From Pseudoips prasinana (Eukaryota; Arthropoda; Insecta; Lepidoptera; Nolidae), in assembly GCA_951640165.1 (NCBI GenBank), contig OX621260.1, positions 25,252,001 through 25,316,000 on the forward strand: a stretch of DNA of 64,000 bases, given 5' to 3'. Numbering within the stretch: position 1 is the first letter of the stretch; every line of letters begins with the position of its first letter. Under the pieces are notes generated by a model, which saw nothing but the letters and a program-made list of their open reading frames with translations, made no database searches and had not been told where the DNA came from. Below are positions 31,902 to 42,820 of the stretch, piece after piece. Made by a program: the position numbers and the translations under genes.

Positions 31902-32214
31902 CTAGCTGTGCCCCGCGGTTTTACCCTCGTTAAACTTTACAAATTATCACAGCTCCTCCCCCGTAGGTGATAGCGTGATAATATGTACCCTATATGTTGA
32001 CCCGACCTCTTAGTAATATTCATGCAAAATTTGAAGTAAATCCATGGAATAGTTTTAGAGTTTAGCCCGGACATACATACAGACAAACAGACATAAATTC
32101 TAAAAACTATATTTTTGGCTTCGATATCGATTGTAGATCACGCCCCAAGTTTCCTTTTTAAAAAATATGCAATGTACAGTTTTGACTTTCCTACGATTTT
32201 ATTATATGTATAGA
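31902..32214 (-). mobile_element. complete non-autonomous Helitron (family H1), 313 bp
   Basis: The minus strand runs from TCTATACATATAATAAAATC after an A to GAGGGTAAAACCGCGGGGCA, then CAGCTAG before a T. Interior: GTCCGGGCTAAACTC, TCACGCTATCACCTACGGGG. Same design as 38979-39303. Confidence 0.8.
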
Positions 32215-32234
32215 TAGATATTAGTAGGATATGG

Positions 32235-32360
32235 CTTTTACGGAAGATGAAGCGTGGGTAGGCCCCCTACAAGATGGACCGACGATCTTAGCCCAAGTCC
32301 GGAAGTTATGGAGTTCTTTGAGGTAGGCCTTTGTCCAGCAGTCTTTTCCGAAAAGCCCAT
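32235..32360 (+). pseudogene. RTE LINE 3' end fragment
   Basis: GGTAGGCCCCCTACAAGATG, GACCGACGATCTTAG and AGGCCTTTGTCCAGCAGT match the RTE C-terminal coding end. Deleted in the middle. Confidence 0.65.
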
Positions 32361-33789
32361 GGTCTTCTACTCTTCTGAAACTAGAAACTTACAAAAGCCT
32401 TAGGGTGCTAGGCAGATATGTAGGTGTTTATATCCTTCTCTCTTTATATGCGGTGGGTCAATGGGGAAAAAAGGAGAGGGACAGAAGTATAACATGCTCT
32501 CCCAAGCATCACTGAGTTCGTGACTTTGGGTTACTAATAATTATTTTGTGGCAGAAAATACCACGAACACTTTTTGGCCCGACGCGACAGATAAATTAAC
32601 CATCTTTTTCTGCTGTAATACTACCTCGGCGAAATCAACAAGTCAGTCTAATTTGTTTAAAATTCAATAATTAATGCATTGGTAATTATATGCTGTTAAG
32701 TGATTGCGCAATCCAATATAGTTTTGCATACACCACGTGGTTAATCTATAACAACCACAAGCGGTGCACGTTTGCATTCGTTTGTACTGCTGTAGTATAA
32801 AGATATAATAGTAGGTAATCTTGGAACTGACACATGCCGCGTTAGTTTGTCTTTTTATGAAGGTTTATTACACTCGGGTAGGGTAATTCAAACCGAATGG
32901 GCAAGTCAAAGACTACCCGTACCCCGAGCGTGATGAGCGCGGGGTAAAGAAAAAACGAAGAAGAATGAAAAAAGATTTATTCAAAACGTTGCACAGACAA
33001 CAAAAATATATAAAATAACAATATAATAAAAGATAAAATACAAAAAAAATAAAGGCACTTGTTGTCCGTGCAAGTCTGGTACGAAGAGAATACAAATACC
33101 TTCCATCCTCTCCTCGCGCGGCTTAGTTATTATTAATTTATCTTGCACACTGAACGCTTTTCTTCTGTTTTTATAAGTATGGGCCTATGGGCAAAGGCTA
33201 CGCCCGTCTCTTCGGGTTTTAAAGTTTTAATTATTTATTCTGATAACGATTAACTTAAGGTTAATGTCTAGCCACAATACCGGTAACCACAGCTTAACAT
33301 GCGCTCCAACGTAAAATTACGCTCAAGTATGAGACCTATTAGGAAGTCATCCATCTATAGGCAAACAGCGCGATATGGTGCTTAACGTCGCTAATTATTT
33401 ACGGACCAGTGAGAGAAACAGGGTACAAACGCCTGAAGTATAGTAACAATACACCGAGATTGATATCTGTGTAGAATTTATCTGTTTTACTACTATTTAT
33501 GTATGTACAGTAAATGTTTAATGAAAAGCTACGTATTTAGGTATAGTTTATACACGTACTCGTATCGGACCATTCATTGAACTTATCTGTATTACTATAT
33601 TTGTAGTATTTGTAATACGCTGTTGGTTCGTACGGTCTTTGTGCAATGCGTGTCCGACTCATTTTAATCAATAGTGAACTGATTATCTACGGATGGAGGC
33701 TATTGATTAACATGTTTTTGAAAAATAAGTATTTTGTTCCGATATATTGGTCATTATATTCGTATGTAGGTATACAGTGCGTCCAATTA
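32361..33789. other. no gene seen
   Basis: Largely unassigned. Open frames of 60 codons or so (for example 32913-33095 minus) are low complexity or unsupported. The start of the 131-codon plus frame 33646-34041 lies here but its end is R270 repeat, so it is not called. Confidence 0.45.
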
Positions 33790-34035
33790 ATCGGTGATAT
33801 CGTTATCATCATGTCAGCAAAAGTACGTCCACAGCTGGACAAAAGGCCAAAAAATGGGGGGATATGCCATAATCGCCACGCTTGGCAGACGGATTGGCGA
33901 TCGCTGTTTGATGGTCATAGTTCACAGAAAAATGCTGCGGCCCGTTCTCTGGTAGGTATTCCCACGGTCGATTTCTACGCCGCCCATGGGATGAGATGGG
34001 GTGATGATATTTTAGGCCGCCTCCACACAGCATAT
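33790..34035 (-). mobile_element. R270 repeat, SINE-like
   Basis: The reversed tail CATCATGTCAGCAAAAGTAC, GGCGATCGCTGTTTGATGGT, CCGTTCTCTGGTAGGTATTC and CCCATGGGATGAGATGGGGT are in the order of the other copies. Confidence 0.65.
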
Positions 34036-34689
34036 CGTTAAACCAATTAATTATAAAATGATTTAAAACATCTTCCTGGTATAAAATGGTATTTGTTTAT
34101 TTTATAATTACTCAAGGTTTTACTTATAAAAAAGTCAGCTCATCAATTTATTAACAAGTTGTTAGTTTTATGTACAAAGGACATGCTGCCATCTAGTTGC
34201 AGAGTCGGGAGTCTCTTTAGGCTCTTGCTTGAGGCACAGTTTCTTAACATCGCCGTAAGATGGCGCTATGCTTAGTGATTCTTAGCATTTGGCGGCGCTA
34301 CGAAAATATAGAGTCCGTAGTAATTTATACCGCCATTGGATATCATTTATTAATACTTAGCCTTAATTTTTTTTGGAAGTAAATTTACTTGAATCCTCGC
34401 CTGAGCTTTATATAACATTCAGTACGTCAGTGAGTAAAAAAAAAATATGATTGTCTCTTGAAAGTAAAGTTGTTCAGGTAGTATATTGATGTTAGCTTAA
34501 ATTGTCAGTTAATTGTTTACCTCAAGGGCGTTAGAATTTACAAAAACTAGGAAAAGAGTAAACGTCGAGGTCTTTTGTCTCCAAACAGCGGCGTCACCCC
34601 AACTGCGGAAGGTCCTCGGCACCAACCTTGATTTCATGCATTTACACACTCCATTTGAGTTTTAGATTTATTCCAAGCTACCGGCACTG
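34036..34689. other. no gene seen
   Basis: Unassigned sequence; no supported frame. Confidence 0.4.
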
Positions 34690-34699
34690 ACGTGCTGTT

Positions 34700-34945
34700 G
34701 GCGTGGTTGGCAAACGCTTGCTTTTCACGCCGTTGGTCGTGGGTTCGATTCCCACCCAAGACAGATATTTGTGTGCATGAACATGTCTGTTTGTAATTAT
34801 CTATGTAAGTATGCTTAAATACATACTTATTTAGATAATTACACCCAGACTCGGGACAAACAGACATGTTCATGCAAACAAATATCTGTCATGGGTGAGA
34901 ATGGAACCCACGACCTGCGGCGTGAAAAGCAAATTATATTTTTTT
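34700..34945. mobile_element. tail-to-tail inverted SINE (S2) pair forming a long palindrome
   Basis: Plus-strand head GGTCGTGGGTTCGATTCCCA and GATATTTGTGTGCATGAACA run to about 34810. The reversed copy (ATTACACCCAGACTCGGGAC, ATATCTGTCATGGGTGAGAA, CACGACCTGCGGCGTG) follows to 34930. The arms are about 100 bases, with a short GCTTAAATACATACTTA centre. The 79-codon minus frame here is not a gene. Confidence 0.75.
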
Positions 34946-35269
34946 AGGATTTTATTAGAAAAGTAGTATATCAGTTATTTATTTATTTTTATTTTGTTTA
35001 GAAGGTACAGTTACAGATATCAGATTATATAATATAAAGTATACAACTATATTAATACATTGTGTGTGAATCTGAAATCCAATTACAACTATACACAACA
35101 CTTGTAGTAGACAATACTTCGTTATAAGTTAAATTAAAGTAAATCTTAAGTTAAGTTAAAAAATTACAATTAGATGTAAGTTAATTACTATTACATTTTG
35201 TTATATTGAAGTAGAAAATATTTGAACCTGCTGAATTTGTCGTGAAATATGTCTGTGTGTGAGCAAATA
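34946..35269. other. no gene seen, AT-rich
   Basis: AT-rich sequence with ATTTATTTATTT near 34978. No motif recognised. Confidence 0.4.
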
Positions 35270-35390
35270 GCGTTATAATTTCTACACATTCTATAGTTAC
35301 CTGGTTTCCATAGTACAAGCTCTGCTTAGTTTGGGATCAGATGGCTGTGTGTGAATAATGTCCCAGGATATTATTATTATTACTTTGGCT
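35270..35390 (+). mobile_element. SINE tail fragment
   Basis: CCATAGTACAAGCTCTGCTT, TTTGGGATCAGATGGCTGTG and TGTCCCAGGATATTATTATT are the common tail without head. Confidence 0.7.
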
Positions 35391-35704
35391 CTTGATGTCA
35401 GTATTCTTTAATCACACATCTACGTAACTAAGTGTATTCATGTTGGCACCGATTCAACCTCACACCATCGAAAGTAAATATTGTTGCGTCTCTCTAACAA
35501 AGTGATGGACTGATTTAAATTGGCGATGATGCCATATTTATCTTCAATAGAAATGGTAAACCTCTTAAGTTTCACGTTAACGGATTTACCACCGAATAAA
35601 CCATCATTTTACGGCAAAGTAGGATAGAGGAAAAGCAAGTGTCATAAAGCTGTAGGTATACAAATAATATACAATTTATCGTATTATTAAATTTAATAAT
35701 AAAG
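35391..35704. other. no gene seen
   Basis: Unassigned spacer. Confidence 0.35.
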
Positions 35705-35905
35705 TAATAAATAGCTTGGGACAACTAAGACACTGCCATCTGATCCCGACAGACAACTGCTAAACATATGCATACATTTCTAAAAACATTCATATTATAG
35801 AGAAATTACACAAATATAATTGTGCTCAACACACAAAGATGTCCTGGATGGGGTCAAATCCACGACCTAGTAATCAGTGTCACTAACCACTAGACTGGTC
35901 CCAAA
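35705..35905 (-). mobile_element. tRNA-derived SINE, minus strand
   Basis: A reversed tail (TGGGACAACTAAGACACTGC) joins TTACACAAATATAATTGTGC and a head with B-box complement GGTCAAATCCACGACC and A-box side ACCACTAGACTGGTCC. The head resembles 54205-54330. Confidence 0.6.
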
Positions 35906-35911
35906 GTGATA

Positions 35912-36110
35912 GGCGAGGTTAAGCAACTAGGCTGGCGGTCAGTCCATACATGGCCAAAGTTGTTTATTTTTTAAGCGTTTCCGTACTTCAGAGGGCACGT
36001 TAAGCTGCCAGTCATTAGGCAACAGACGTCAAGTAACATGCCAGAGACCTAATGGACGGCTTGAACAACTCTGACACTAGGGTAAACACTGCCCATACGA
36101 CTGGACGAAC
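35912..36110 (+). mobile_element. 5S-rRNA-like SINE
   Basis: GCGAGGTTAAGCAACTAGGC then GGCGGTCAGTCCATACATGG matches the 3' half of 5S rRNA (AAGTTAAGCAAC, GGTTAGTACTTGGATGG). It continues with AGCGTTTCCGTACTTCAGAG and the family end GACACTAGGGTAAACACTGC. Confidence 0.7.
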
Positions 36111-36510
36111 CGTATAGTGATATTTTAATAATACACAGTGACGTTAACACTTTATCCTAACGAGTCGCATGTTTTCCTGTTCATTTCCCATTAAATTGAC
36201 TTGATGGTGTTTACGCAAAACTTGTGAATATATAGGTACACTAATAAGCTATTTTGCATAAATAAATGACGTTAATCCTTTATTAAGTTAACAAACATTC
36301 TATGACATCAGCACACATCAAAAACTAAGCTGATATAAAACCGATGCACACGGTTTTGTTACTATTTTATTAAAAATAAAAAAGATTTTTATTTACGTAG
36401 ACTTAAAAAAAGCGCTTGTAAATAGTCAGGATTGTATGAAAACATTTACAATCAGATTTATTTTGCAATAGTAATGATATGTAGCTAGTTTATATTAAGT
36501 TATTTTCAAG
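36111..36510. other. no gene seen
   Basis: AT-rich spacer without motif. Confidence 0.4.
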
Positions 36511-36805
36511 GAGATCATGTATGGGCCAAAAATGACTGGGGACTTTTCTGTAAAAAGTAAATCTTCTTAGCATCAACCCGAAGTCTGGGAGTTGGTGGTA
36601 TTACACTCCGTGCCTCGGAGAGCACGTATTGTCGTCGGTCCTGTACCTGACCTCTTTCCCGTCGTTTCGCTGGGCGTCCCATCGGATCATGAGAGTGATG
36701 GAATAGAAAGTGCTCCTGTGTTAGCGCACACACTAGTGTACTATAATATGGTTAATCTCTATTCAGATTAGCCGCCGTGGAGGAAATTCGGCTAGGAGGA
36801 CATTA
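36511..36805 (+). mobile_element. SINE type S4, body copy
   Basis: CATCAACCCGAAGTCTGGGA, GGTCCTGTACCTGACCTCTT, CCCATCGGATCATGAGAGTG and GAAATTCGGCTAGGAGGACA line up with 26630-26915. The tRNA-like head is missing. Confidence 0.75.
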
Positions 36806-37508
36806 CTCACAAATCAAGTTCCAAATCCATAAATTGAAAGAGATATGGTGAACTTCCTCACAAAAATTTCATAGCATCCCCTTGATAGGTAGGTATATTT
36901 CCTCAATATGCATGTTGTATTTATAATTATATTTTATAAATAATATTACTAATTAACTATAATAATATATTTATATATAACCTAGATTTATTAGATAATT
37001 GTTTCGACCTCAAGGACCGTTTCAAATGCACATGACAGATATTGTATAAAATGTTGTATCGCAATGATTAAACGCTGCGCTTTTTCTATTAACACTGGTG
37101 GTGGATATATTTAAGATTAATTTAAAATATTTTAAATTTAAAATATTTGTTTTTAACTTGCTTGTGTATTCAAAGAGTCGTCGCGGAATTGTTTTTAATT
37201 AAATAGAAACTTTTTGCTGGATAACAGAGACGTGCTTTTTTAATTACGTAGATAGGTAATATAGGTAAAAATTACAACTGTCTATTGAAATAAGTTAAAA
37301 GAATAGTTTGACTTTCAAGTAGAAATACTGAATAAAAATAGGATTTGCAATAAGTTTGACCTTCTTTGGCGTTCACTGATATTTTTGTGTTAAGTACAAA
37401 ATCTAACGTTCTATAAACTGTTTATCTATGGCACAGGTGTTTAATATAGATGAATACAAAACCGGCGAATATTAAGATCATAACTAGATGCTCTCATCGG
37501 ATTTTTTT
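36806..37508. other. no gene seen, AT-rich
   Basis: Very AT-rich; no supported frame. Confidence 0.4.
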
Positions 37509-37722
37509 ATTGGCGAGGTTAAGCAACTAGGCTCGCGGTCAGACCATAGATGGGTGACTGCCAAAGTGGTTTAATTTCTGAGCCTCTCCGTGCGAGGGCA
37601 CGTTAAGCCGTCGGTCGCGGTTGTAGTCATTGGACAACAGTCATTAAGCTATGTCAGAGGTCTACTGGGCGGCTTGAACAACCCTGACACTAGGGTAACC
37701 ACTGCCCATACGATAAGATGAG
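37509..37722 (+). mobile_element. 5S-rRNA-like SINE, best copy
   Basis: GGCGAGGTTAAGCAACTAGG, CTCGCGGTCAGACCATAGAT and GGGTGACTGCC follow 5S rRNA 3'-half order closely (GTTAAGCAAC; GATGGGTGAC). The body has TTTCTGAGCCTCTCCGTGCG, CACGTTAAGCCG, GTCAGAGGTCTACTGGGCGG and ends at CCACTGCCCATACGAT. It lacks the 5S 5' half. Confidence 0.75.
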
Positions 37723-38220
37723 TAGTATTAGAATGTTGTATTAGAAAGTGACATTAAATATTAGTGACATATATTTATTTGATTTTCTCTATAACTTGAT
37801 AAATGAACACTTACGAACATTTGTGTAGTCTCGACTCTCTATAATATTTATAAGTAGACATATTAATAAAGTAATTAAGTAGGTATATAGGTATAAATCC
37901 AATATTAACAAAATAATTACTACTCGTATAAGTCTTAATACAATAAACATAATATGAGGCCATCATTCTGACTGACTAAAGTTTTCATACGTGAACCCGT
38001 AAGAGCCGTAACTATCTGCTATTCTTCCATAGAAACGTACATATACTTATTTTTCCAACCTGGATTTTTATGTTTTTTTTGGATATACTTATTTTTGTAC
38101 AATATATGACACTTCAAAAAACATATAGCAAGTTTGATATAAGTTGCAAACGGCTGAAAATACTATTATTATATATATTCGGTAAACAATTCTGGCGATT
38201 TGTATAAAATACCAAAATAA
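37723..38220. other. no gene seen
   Basis: AT-rich spacer. Confidence 0.4.
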
Positions 38221-38290
38221 ATATCTTAGGACAACTAACAGTCCCCCATCTGATCCCAAACTAGACAGAGCCTGTGCTATGTCAACCAAA
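38221..38290 (-). mobile_element. SINE tail fragment
   Basis: TAGGACAACTAACAGTCCCC and CTGATCCCAAACTAGACAGA: reversed common tail. Confidence 0.6.
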
Positions 38291-38309
38291 CAACTTATGG
38301 ATAAACATC

Positions 38310-38457
38310 ATCATCATCATATGAGCTGAAAGAGGTCCACTGCTGGACAAAGGCTTCCCCCAAAGATCTCCACAATTGCCGGTCTTGCGCTATCCGCATC
38401 CAGCAGTTTCCACCGACCCGCACAAAATCATCGGTCCGTCTTGTAGGGGGCCTGCCC
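38310..38457 (-). pseudogene. RTE LINE 3' end fragment
   Basis: (CATCAT)n, then GTCCACTGCTGGACAAAGGC, GATCTCCACAATTGCCGGTC and CCGACCCGCACAAAATCATC: the antisense of the RTE C-terminal coding region. Confidence 0.7.
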
Positions 38458-38978
38458 ACTTATGGATAAACATACTTGTATATTTATAGATGAATTAAAC
38501 CTACATACAGAACAAATAATCGTGTTTATCACACAAATATATATCCCGGGTAGAAATCGAATACGAGTCAAGCTCCCTATCAGACAGTTTTATTAAAATA
38601 ATAATTTAAATCCGTTCAACTGACAGGAGAATACAAATCTTATTTTTTTTTGTGTAATTGTTCCTCTTATACTCATTAACTCGCCACATGGCGGCAAATA
38701 TACAACTACTTGTACTCAAAAGCCATTAACCAAGTGTGAACACGTGTTACTGCGCAAGAGTAAAACTGCTTTATCTAAGCCGATAATACCCATGGTTACG
38801 TACACTAATTAGACAAAACAACCAAACGACCAATAGGACGGCTTCTAACACATGGCAATTGACATACATTTAAGCAATATGAAACCATCCATATTCATAC
38901 TTTATTTGCTCCGTACTTAAGTCTTAACGTAGTACAAAACCAAACAAAACATCGAAACCTTACTCTAGAAGGCCTAAA
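38458..38978. other. no gene seen
   Basis: Unassigned; a possible eroded SINE head lies near 38530-38570 (GTTTATCACACAAATATATA, CCCGGGTAGAAATCG). Confidence 0.4.
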
Positions 38979-39303
38979 TCTATACATATAATAAAATCGT
39001 AGGAAAGTTAAAACTGTACATTGAATATTTTTTAAAAGGGATACTTGGGGCGTTATCTACAAACGAAGTTGAAGCCAAAAATATAGTTTTTAGAATTTTT
39101 GTCTGTGTGTCTGTTTGTCTGTATGTATGTCCGGCCTAAACTCAAAAAGTACTACATGGATTTACTTCAAATTTCGCATTAATATTACTAAGAGGTCGGG
39201 TCAACATAGGTATAGGCTACATATTATCACGCTATCACCTACGGGGGAGGAGCTGTGATAATTTATAAAGTTCAACGCGGGTAAAACCGCGGGGCACAGC
39301 TAG
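38979..39303 (+). mobile_element. complete non-autonomous Helitron (family H1), 325 bp
   Basis: Starts TCTATACATATAATAAAATC after an A and ends CGCGGGTAAAACCGCGGGGC, then ACAGCTAG before a T. The hairpin arms CGCGG/CCGCG are perfect. The interior shares GTCCGGCCTAAACTC and TCACGCTATCACCTACGGGG with the other H1 copies. Confidence 0.85.
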
Positions 39304-39420
39304 TTATCTATATAAGTATGAATTTACAAAAGAAATGTAGTATATTAGATATCTGGTTTCCATAGTACACAGCTCTGCTTAGTTTGGGATCAGATGGCTG
39401 TGTGTAAATAATGTCCCAGT
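39304..39420 (+). mobile_element. SINE tail abutting Helitron
   Basis: TATCTATATAAGTATGAATT, CCATAGTACACAGCTCTGCT and TTTGGGATCAGATGGCTGTG. The head is lost where the Helitron begins. Confidence 0.65.
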
Positions 39421-39439
39421 GTAGGTATTATTATTATAC

Positions 39440-39970
39440 TGGTTTTCAAATTCGTAAAGAAAAATTTGCCCTGTGTCTAAACCATATGCCATGTATGACA
39501 CTGTCCATATTCTTACTTCAAGCATATAAAGTAATTTATACTACACATATAACTCTTCCGAAGCAGTTGTTGTTCAGCAGTGACCCTCCATGTCTCTGAA
39601 ACCAGCTGACGTAAAATTAGGGTTTCCATCCTAGAATTTAGCAACCAGGACAAGTCGCGTGAAAATCCTGGATTTTGGAGCCCAGAACCCGGCAAGTCGA
39701 GTCATAACCGTCCCGCCACTCACTGCCATTGTCACACCGCGGCGCGCGATACGCAAACTTTTTGAACCCGGACTACAAATGAAACCCCGTCCGGACGATC
39801 CCCGAACGCCCTCTAATCTAGGATAAACCCGGGGTAACCCGGACTGATGGCAACCCTATACACATATATAACTCTTCAGAAGCAGCAGTAGGAGTTTTCA
39901 AATTTGTAAAGAATTCTAATATGCCATGCGTCTAAGCGATATGACGCTATCCATATTCTTTATAGCAAAA
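39440..39970. repeat. diverged local duplication flanking a MITE
   Basis: GGTTTTCAAATTCGTAAAGA and ACTGTCCATATTCTTA (39440-39515) recur as AGTTTTCAAATTTGTAAAGA and GCTATCCATATTCTTT (39894-39965). ACACATATAACTCTTCCGAA (39543) recurs at 39861. The units are diverged, so the duplication is old. Confidence 0.65.
39618..39858. mobile_element. hAT-like MITE, ~241 bp
   Basis: Ends TAGGGTTTCCATCC and (reversed) AGGGTTGCCATCAG are inverted. The interior matches 45539-45798 (GGATTTTGGAGCCCAGAACC, CACTCACTGCCATTGTC, TTTTTGAACCCGGACTACAA). Flanking duplication is not clear for this copy. Confidence 0.65.
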
Positions 39971-40579
39971 CAAAGCCAACATTTATCGTACACTAGACCT
40001 TCGAACCAATTGAACGCAAAAACCATACGGGCTTACTAATCTGTTTTAAATGACTCGGTGATAAGGTATCGTTTCTTCTCAGTATAAAAATAGACAGTAC
40101 AGAAACACACAAACATGCGCATCGACAAGACCCCTAAGCGGTTGTCGCGGTGCTGTCAGTAGTGTCAAAACGATTGTTGGCGTATAAGTTTATTTCCGCA
40201 ATCTTTCTAAATGTCCACGTGCGTATTGCGTAGTATACAGCTGTTTGAATTCGGCTTCATCGAAACGGGAGCTTTCGTATTTCAACCGTCCTGCTGATTT
40301 ATAAAACAAATATGTTTTTATATAACATAATAATAGGTATCTAAAACATTAAAAGTTACAACCCCCCAGCTTCAATAGAGCGTATTCTAGGTAAGTATTT
40401 CATCAACTAGGCTTAAGAGAGGTAGGGCACAGCGTTCATTCGCTCAAAGAGCAGCCCGACTGGGGAAGTACCTCCACCTTACAGAAGACATTCTTTAATA
40501 ATAACTTTAATGTTGTGTTGAGTGTGAGTAAAGTCGCCAGAGCTCATTGGGGTGGGGGGAAGGGTCAACAACACTTGTT
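39971..40579. other. no gene seen
   Basis: Unassigned; no supported frame. Confidence 0.4.
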
Positions 40580-40690
40580 TGCTGACTCTTAAAGGCCGGC
40601 AACGTACTCGTGACACCTGTTGCGAGTGTCCATGGGCGGCGGTGATCACTTACCATCAGATGACCCGCTAAAATAATTACCTTACTGTCC
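40580..40690 (-). repeat. interspersed repeat with GGTAAGTGATCACCG motif
   Basis: AAAGGCCGGCAACGTACTCG, GTGTCCATGGGCGGCGGTGA and TCACTTACCATCAGATGACC form a common lepidopteran LINE-tail-like block, related to 3735-3865. Confidence 0.55.
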
Positions 40691-41632
40691 ATATTTATAC
40701 TGTGGTTTCGTTGAGACTAAAACGTAAATAAATAGGCGGTATGCTAGTTAGATTGGCGCCATTCAAATTGGAGCGATGATTTGTAAAAACGCGTAGTCCT
40801 TGGGCATTCAACTCCAAACCGTTACGAATCACCGTTCAAACCTAGCCTTAATCAGTCTCTTTTATTTTTGCACCGGCCGCAATGTCCCTTTCATTATTTC
40901 CCATGTACATTTTCATTACGATTTTTTGCAGATTCCTGTAATTAGTTACTGTTACTGGAAATAGCTCTTTTGACACGGTTAAAGAAAAACGTTACTAAAC
41001 TTGACAAATTAGAGGCTAGCAGTATAAATTAGCAACTGGAGTGATCTTAAATTGTCTGCCTTTTTGGTTTAACGGTAGCATATTTAACATCAGATGATGA
41101 GACCCAGTTTCGATGCCGAAATAAGGTCACAATAATTGGTAAATGTGTATATACATTATACATACATTATACATACTATGTCTCACAAATCACGTATAAG
41201 TCGTCAGTACTGTACCTGAGCTCTCTCGAGTAATTTTAGTTTTCAAATCAAATCATTTATTATTTCATAACTTTTTGGGTATTACAAGATCATAGATAAT
41301 GAAATAAGTTTCACCAAAAGATGCCTAAGAAGACGTTTGAAATATACAATAGTAACTTAATAAAATACCATAATAAACTACTACAGAACGTAAAAAAAAA
41401 CAATAGAAAAGCTTTCCTAATAATTTCCTGGCGCTTTGAGAACTTCTGCGTTTGCGCATACGTTTGGGTATTCGGTATACGCGTAGTTTCCGTTGAGACT
41501 GATTGCCATAGCCCGAGATCATAAGATGTAGGACGTTATAATATAATTTTAACTTTGGTACAATATAAAAAAAATACTATTTTTGAAGACTTATTATTGT
41601 TCTTTTAAAATAGTATTTTATTTTAATAATAA
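40691..41632. other. mostly unassigned; S4 SINE head near 41055-41120
   Basis: GCCTTTTTGGTTTAACGGTA and GACCCAGTTTCGATGCCGAA resemble the S4 head. Overlapping 60-67-codon frames on both strands at 41321-41524 have no motif and are not called. Confidence 0.4.
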
Positions 41633-41880
41633 TATCCTGGGACATTATTTACACACGGCCATCTGATCCCAAACTAAGCAGTGCTTGTACTATGGAAACC
41701 AGATAACTGACATACTACATATGCTACTTCATTTGTAAATACGTACTTATACAGATAATTACACCAATACTCAGGCCGAACGTCACATGTTAATGCACAC
41801 AAATATCTGTCCAGGATGGGAATCGAACCCACGACCTCCGGCGTAAAAAGCAAACATTTGCCAACCACGCCAACAGGCCC
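41633..41880 (-). mobile_element. tRNA-derived SINE (type S2), full length
   Basis: The reversed tail CCTGGGACATTATTTACACA and TGATCCCAAACTAAGCAGTG, body ATTACACCAATACTCAGGCC, and the head with B-box complement GGAATCGAACCCACGACC and AACATTTGCCAACCACGCCA are present. Short frames across it are by-products. Confidence 0.8.
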
Positions 41881-42252
41881 ATCAATGCTGGAAAAATGCT
41901 GCGCATTCTGTAACAATGCAGTGCCTCGTGTTTCTGCAGAACAAAGCCGGTTGACAATAGGAAGTAGGAAAATATGCTCAATGGCAAGCGCATCCTAAGG
42001 AGCTACACATTACAACAATTACCATAAACCTTTGTGTAGGCTGACGAGTCTAAAAATACGCTGTATTAATTTTAATATAATAACGCTGAATTTCACGAGA
42101 AAAACGTAAAACCAGAAATATATAAGAGAAATAGCTAAATATCACTACCATTATAAAATAAATTGTATAAATGTTTTAACCATCCGTGTACCTAAATATC
42201 TGTAATAAGTAAAAGTCTACGTGATTTAAAACCTTTTTTTATTTAAATGTGA

Positions 42253-42485
42253 ACACTGGTGTGTGCGTGACGGCATAGAATATCACCCCATCTCATTCCG
42301 TGGGGGGGGGGGGGGGGGGGGTGTAGAAGGCGACCCGAGGGAATATTTACCAGAGAACGGGCAGCAGCGTCTCACTGTGTACTATGAACAACATACTCGT
42401 ACCAATTTGTCCCGTCCCATCGCCAACGCATTTGCCAAGGGAGGCTTTTTGACATATCCCCCATTATTGGTGGTCTCCAGTTTTA
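42253..42485 (+). mobile_element. R270 repeat with 20-G run
   Basis: GGCATAGAATATCACCCCAT, CTCATTCCGTGGGG, GAGAACGGGCAGCAGCGTCT and CGCATTTGCCAAGGGAGGC follow the family order. The G tract usually holds about six G; here it is 20 (42302-42321). The 110-codon frame over it, with a poly-Gly run, is not a gene. Confidence 0.65.
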
Positions 42486-42522
42486 GACGTCATTCTGCTG
42501 ACTTGATGTATGTGAACAAGTA

Positions 42523-42657
42523 CAGACGCCAGCACATCAAGCTATTCCAATCTGTCAAAATTCCCCAATTGAAAGTGAACGTTATGCTTAAGTGATAAAG
42601 TTGAAAATCTATAAAAGAAATTTGACAGATTGGGGTAGCTGGATTTGCTGGCGTCTG
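42523..42657. mobile_element. M134 MITE, copy 1
   Basis: Ends CAGACGCCAGCACATCAAGC and (reversed) CAGACGCCAGCAAATCCAGC, followed inside by CCCAATCTGTCAAA on both sides. TA flanks at both ends. The interior CTTAAGTGATAAAGTTGAAA is shared by all five copies. Confidence 0.85.
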
Positions 42658-42820
42658 TACATTGTACACTGTCGTATTTAATTTGCTTAATGTAAACTCG
42701 TGTACTTGTTTACTTCACCATGTAAATAAATGCCGCGGATGCGATTGTCTCGAAATACGAGTCTCGTAAACTTACTTGATGAGATAACTATAAAACGAAT
42801 GAACTTTATACCGCACGACT

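Noticed and set aside
33646..34041. 131-aa plus-strand protein
   Set aside because: Its C-terminal half is antisense R270 repeat; the rest has no motif.
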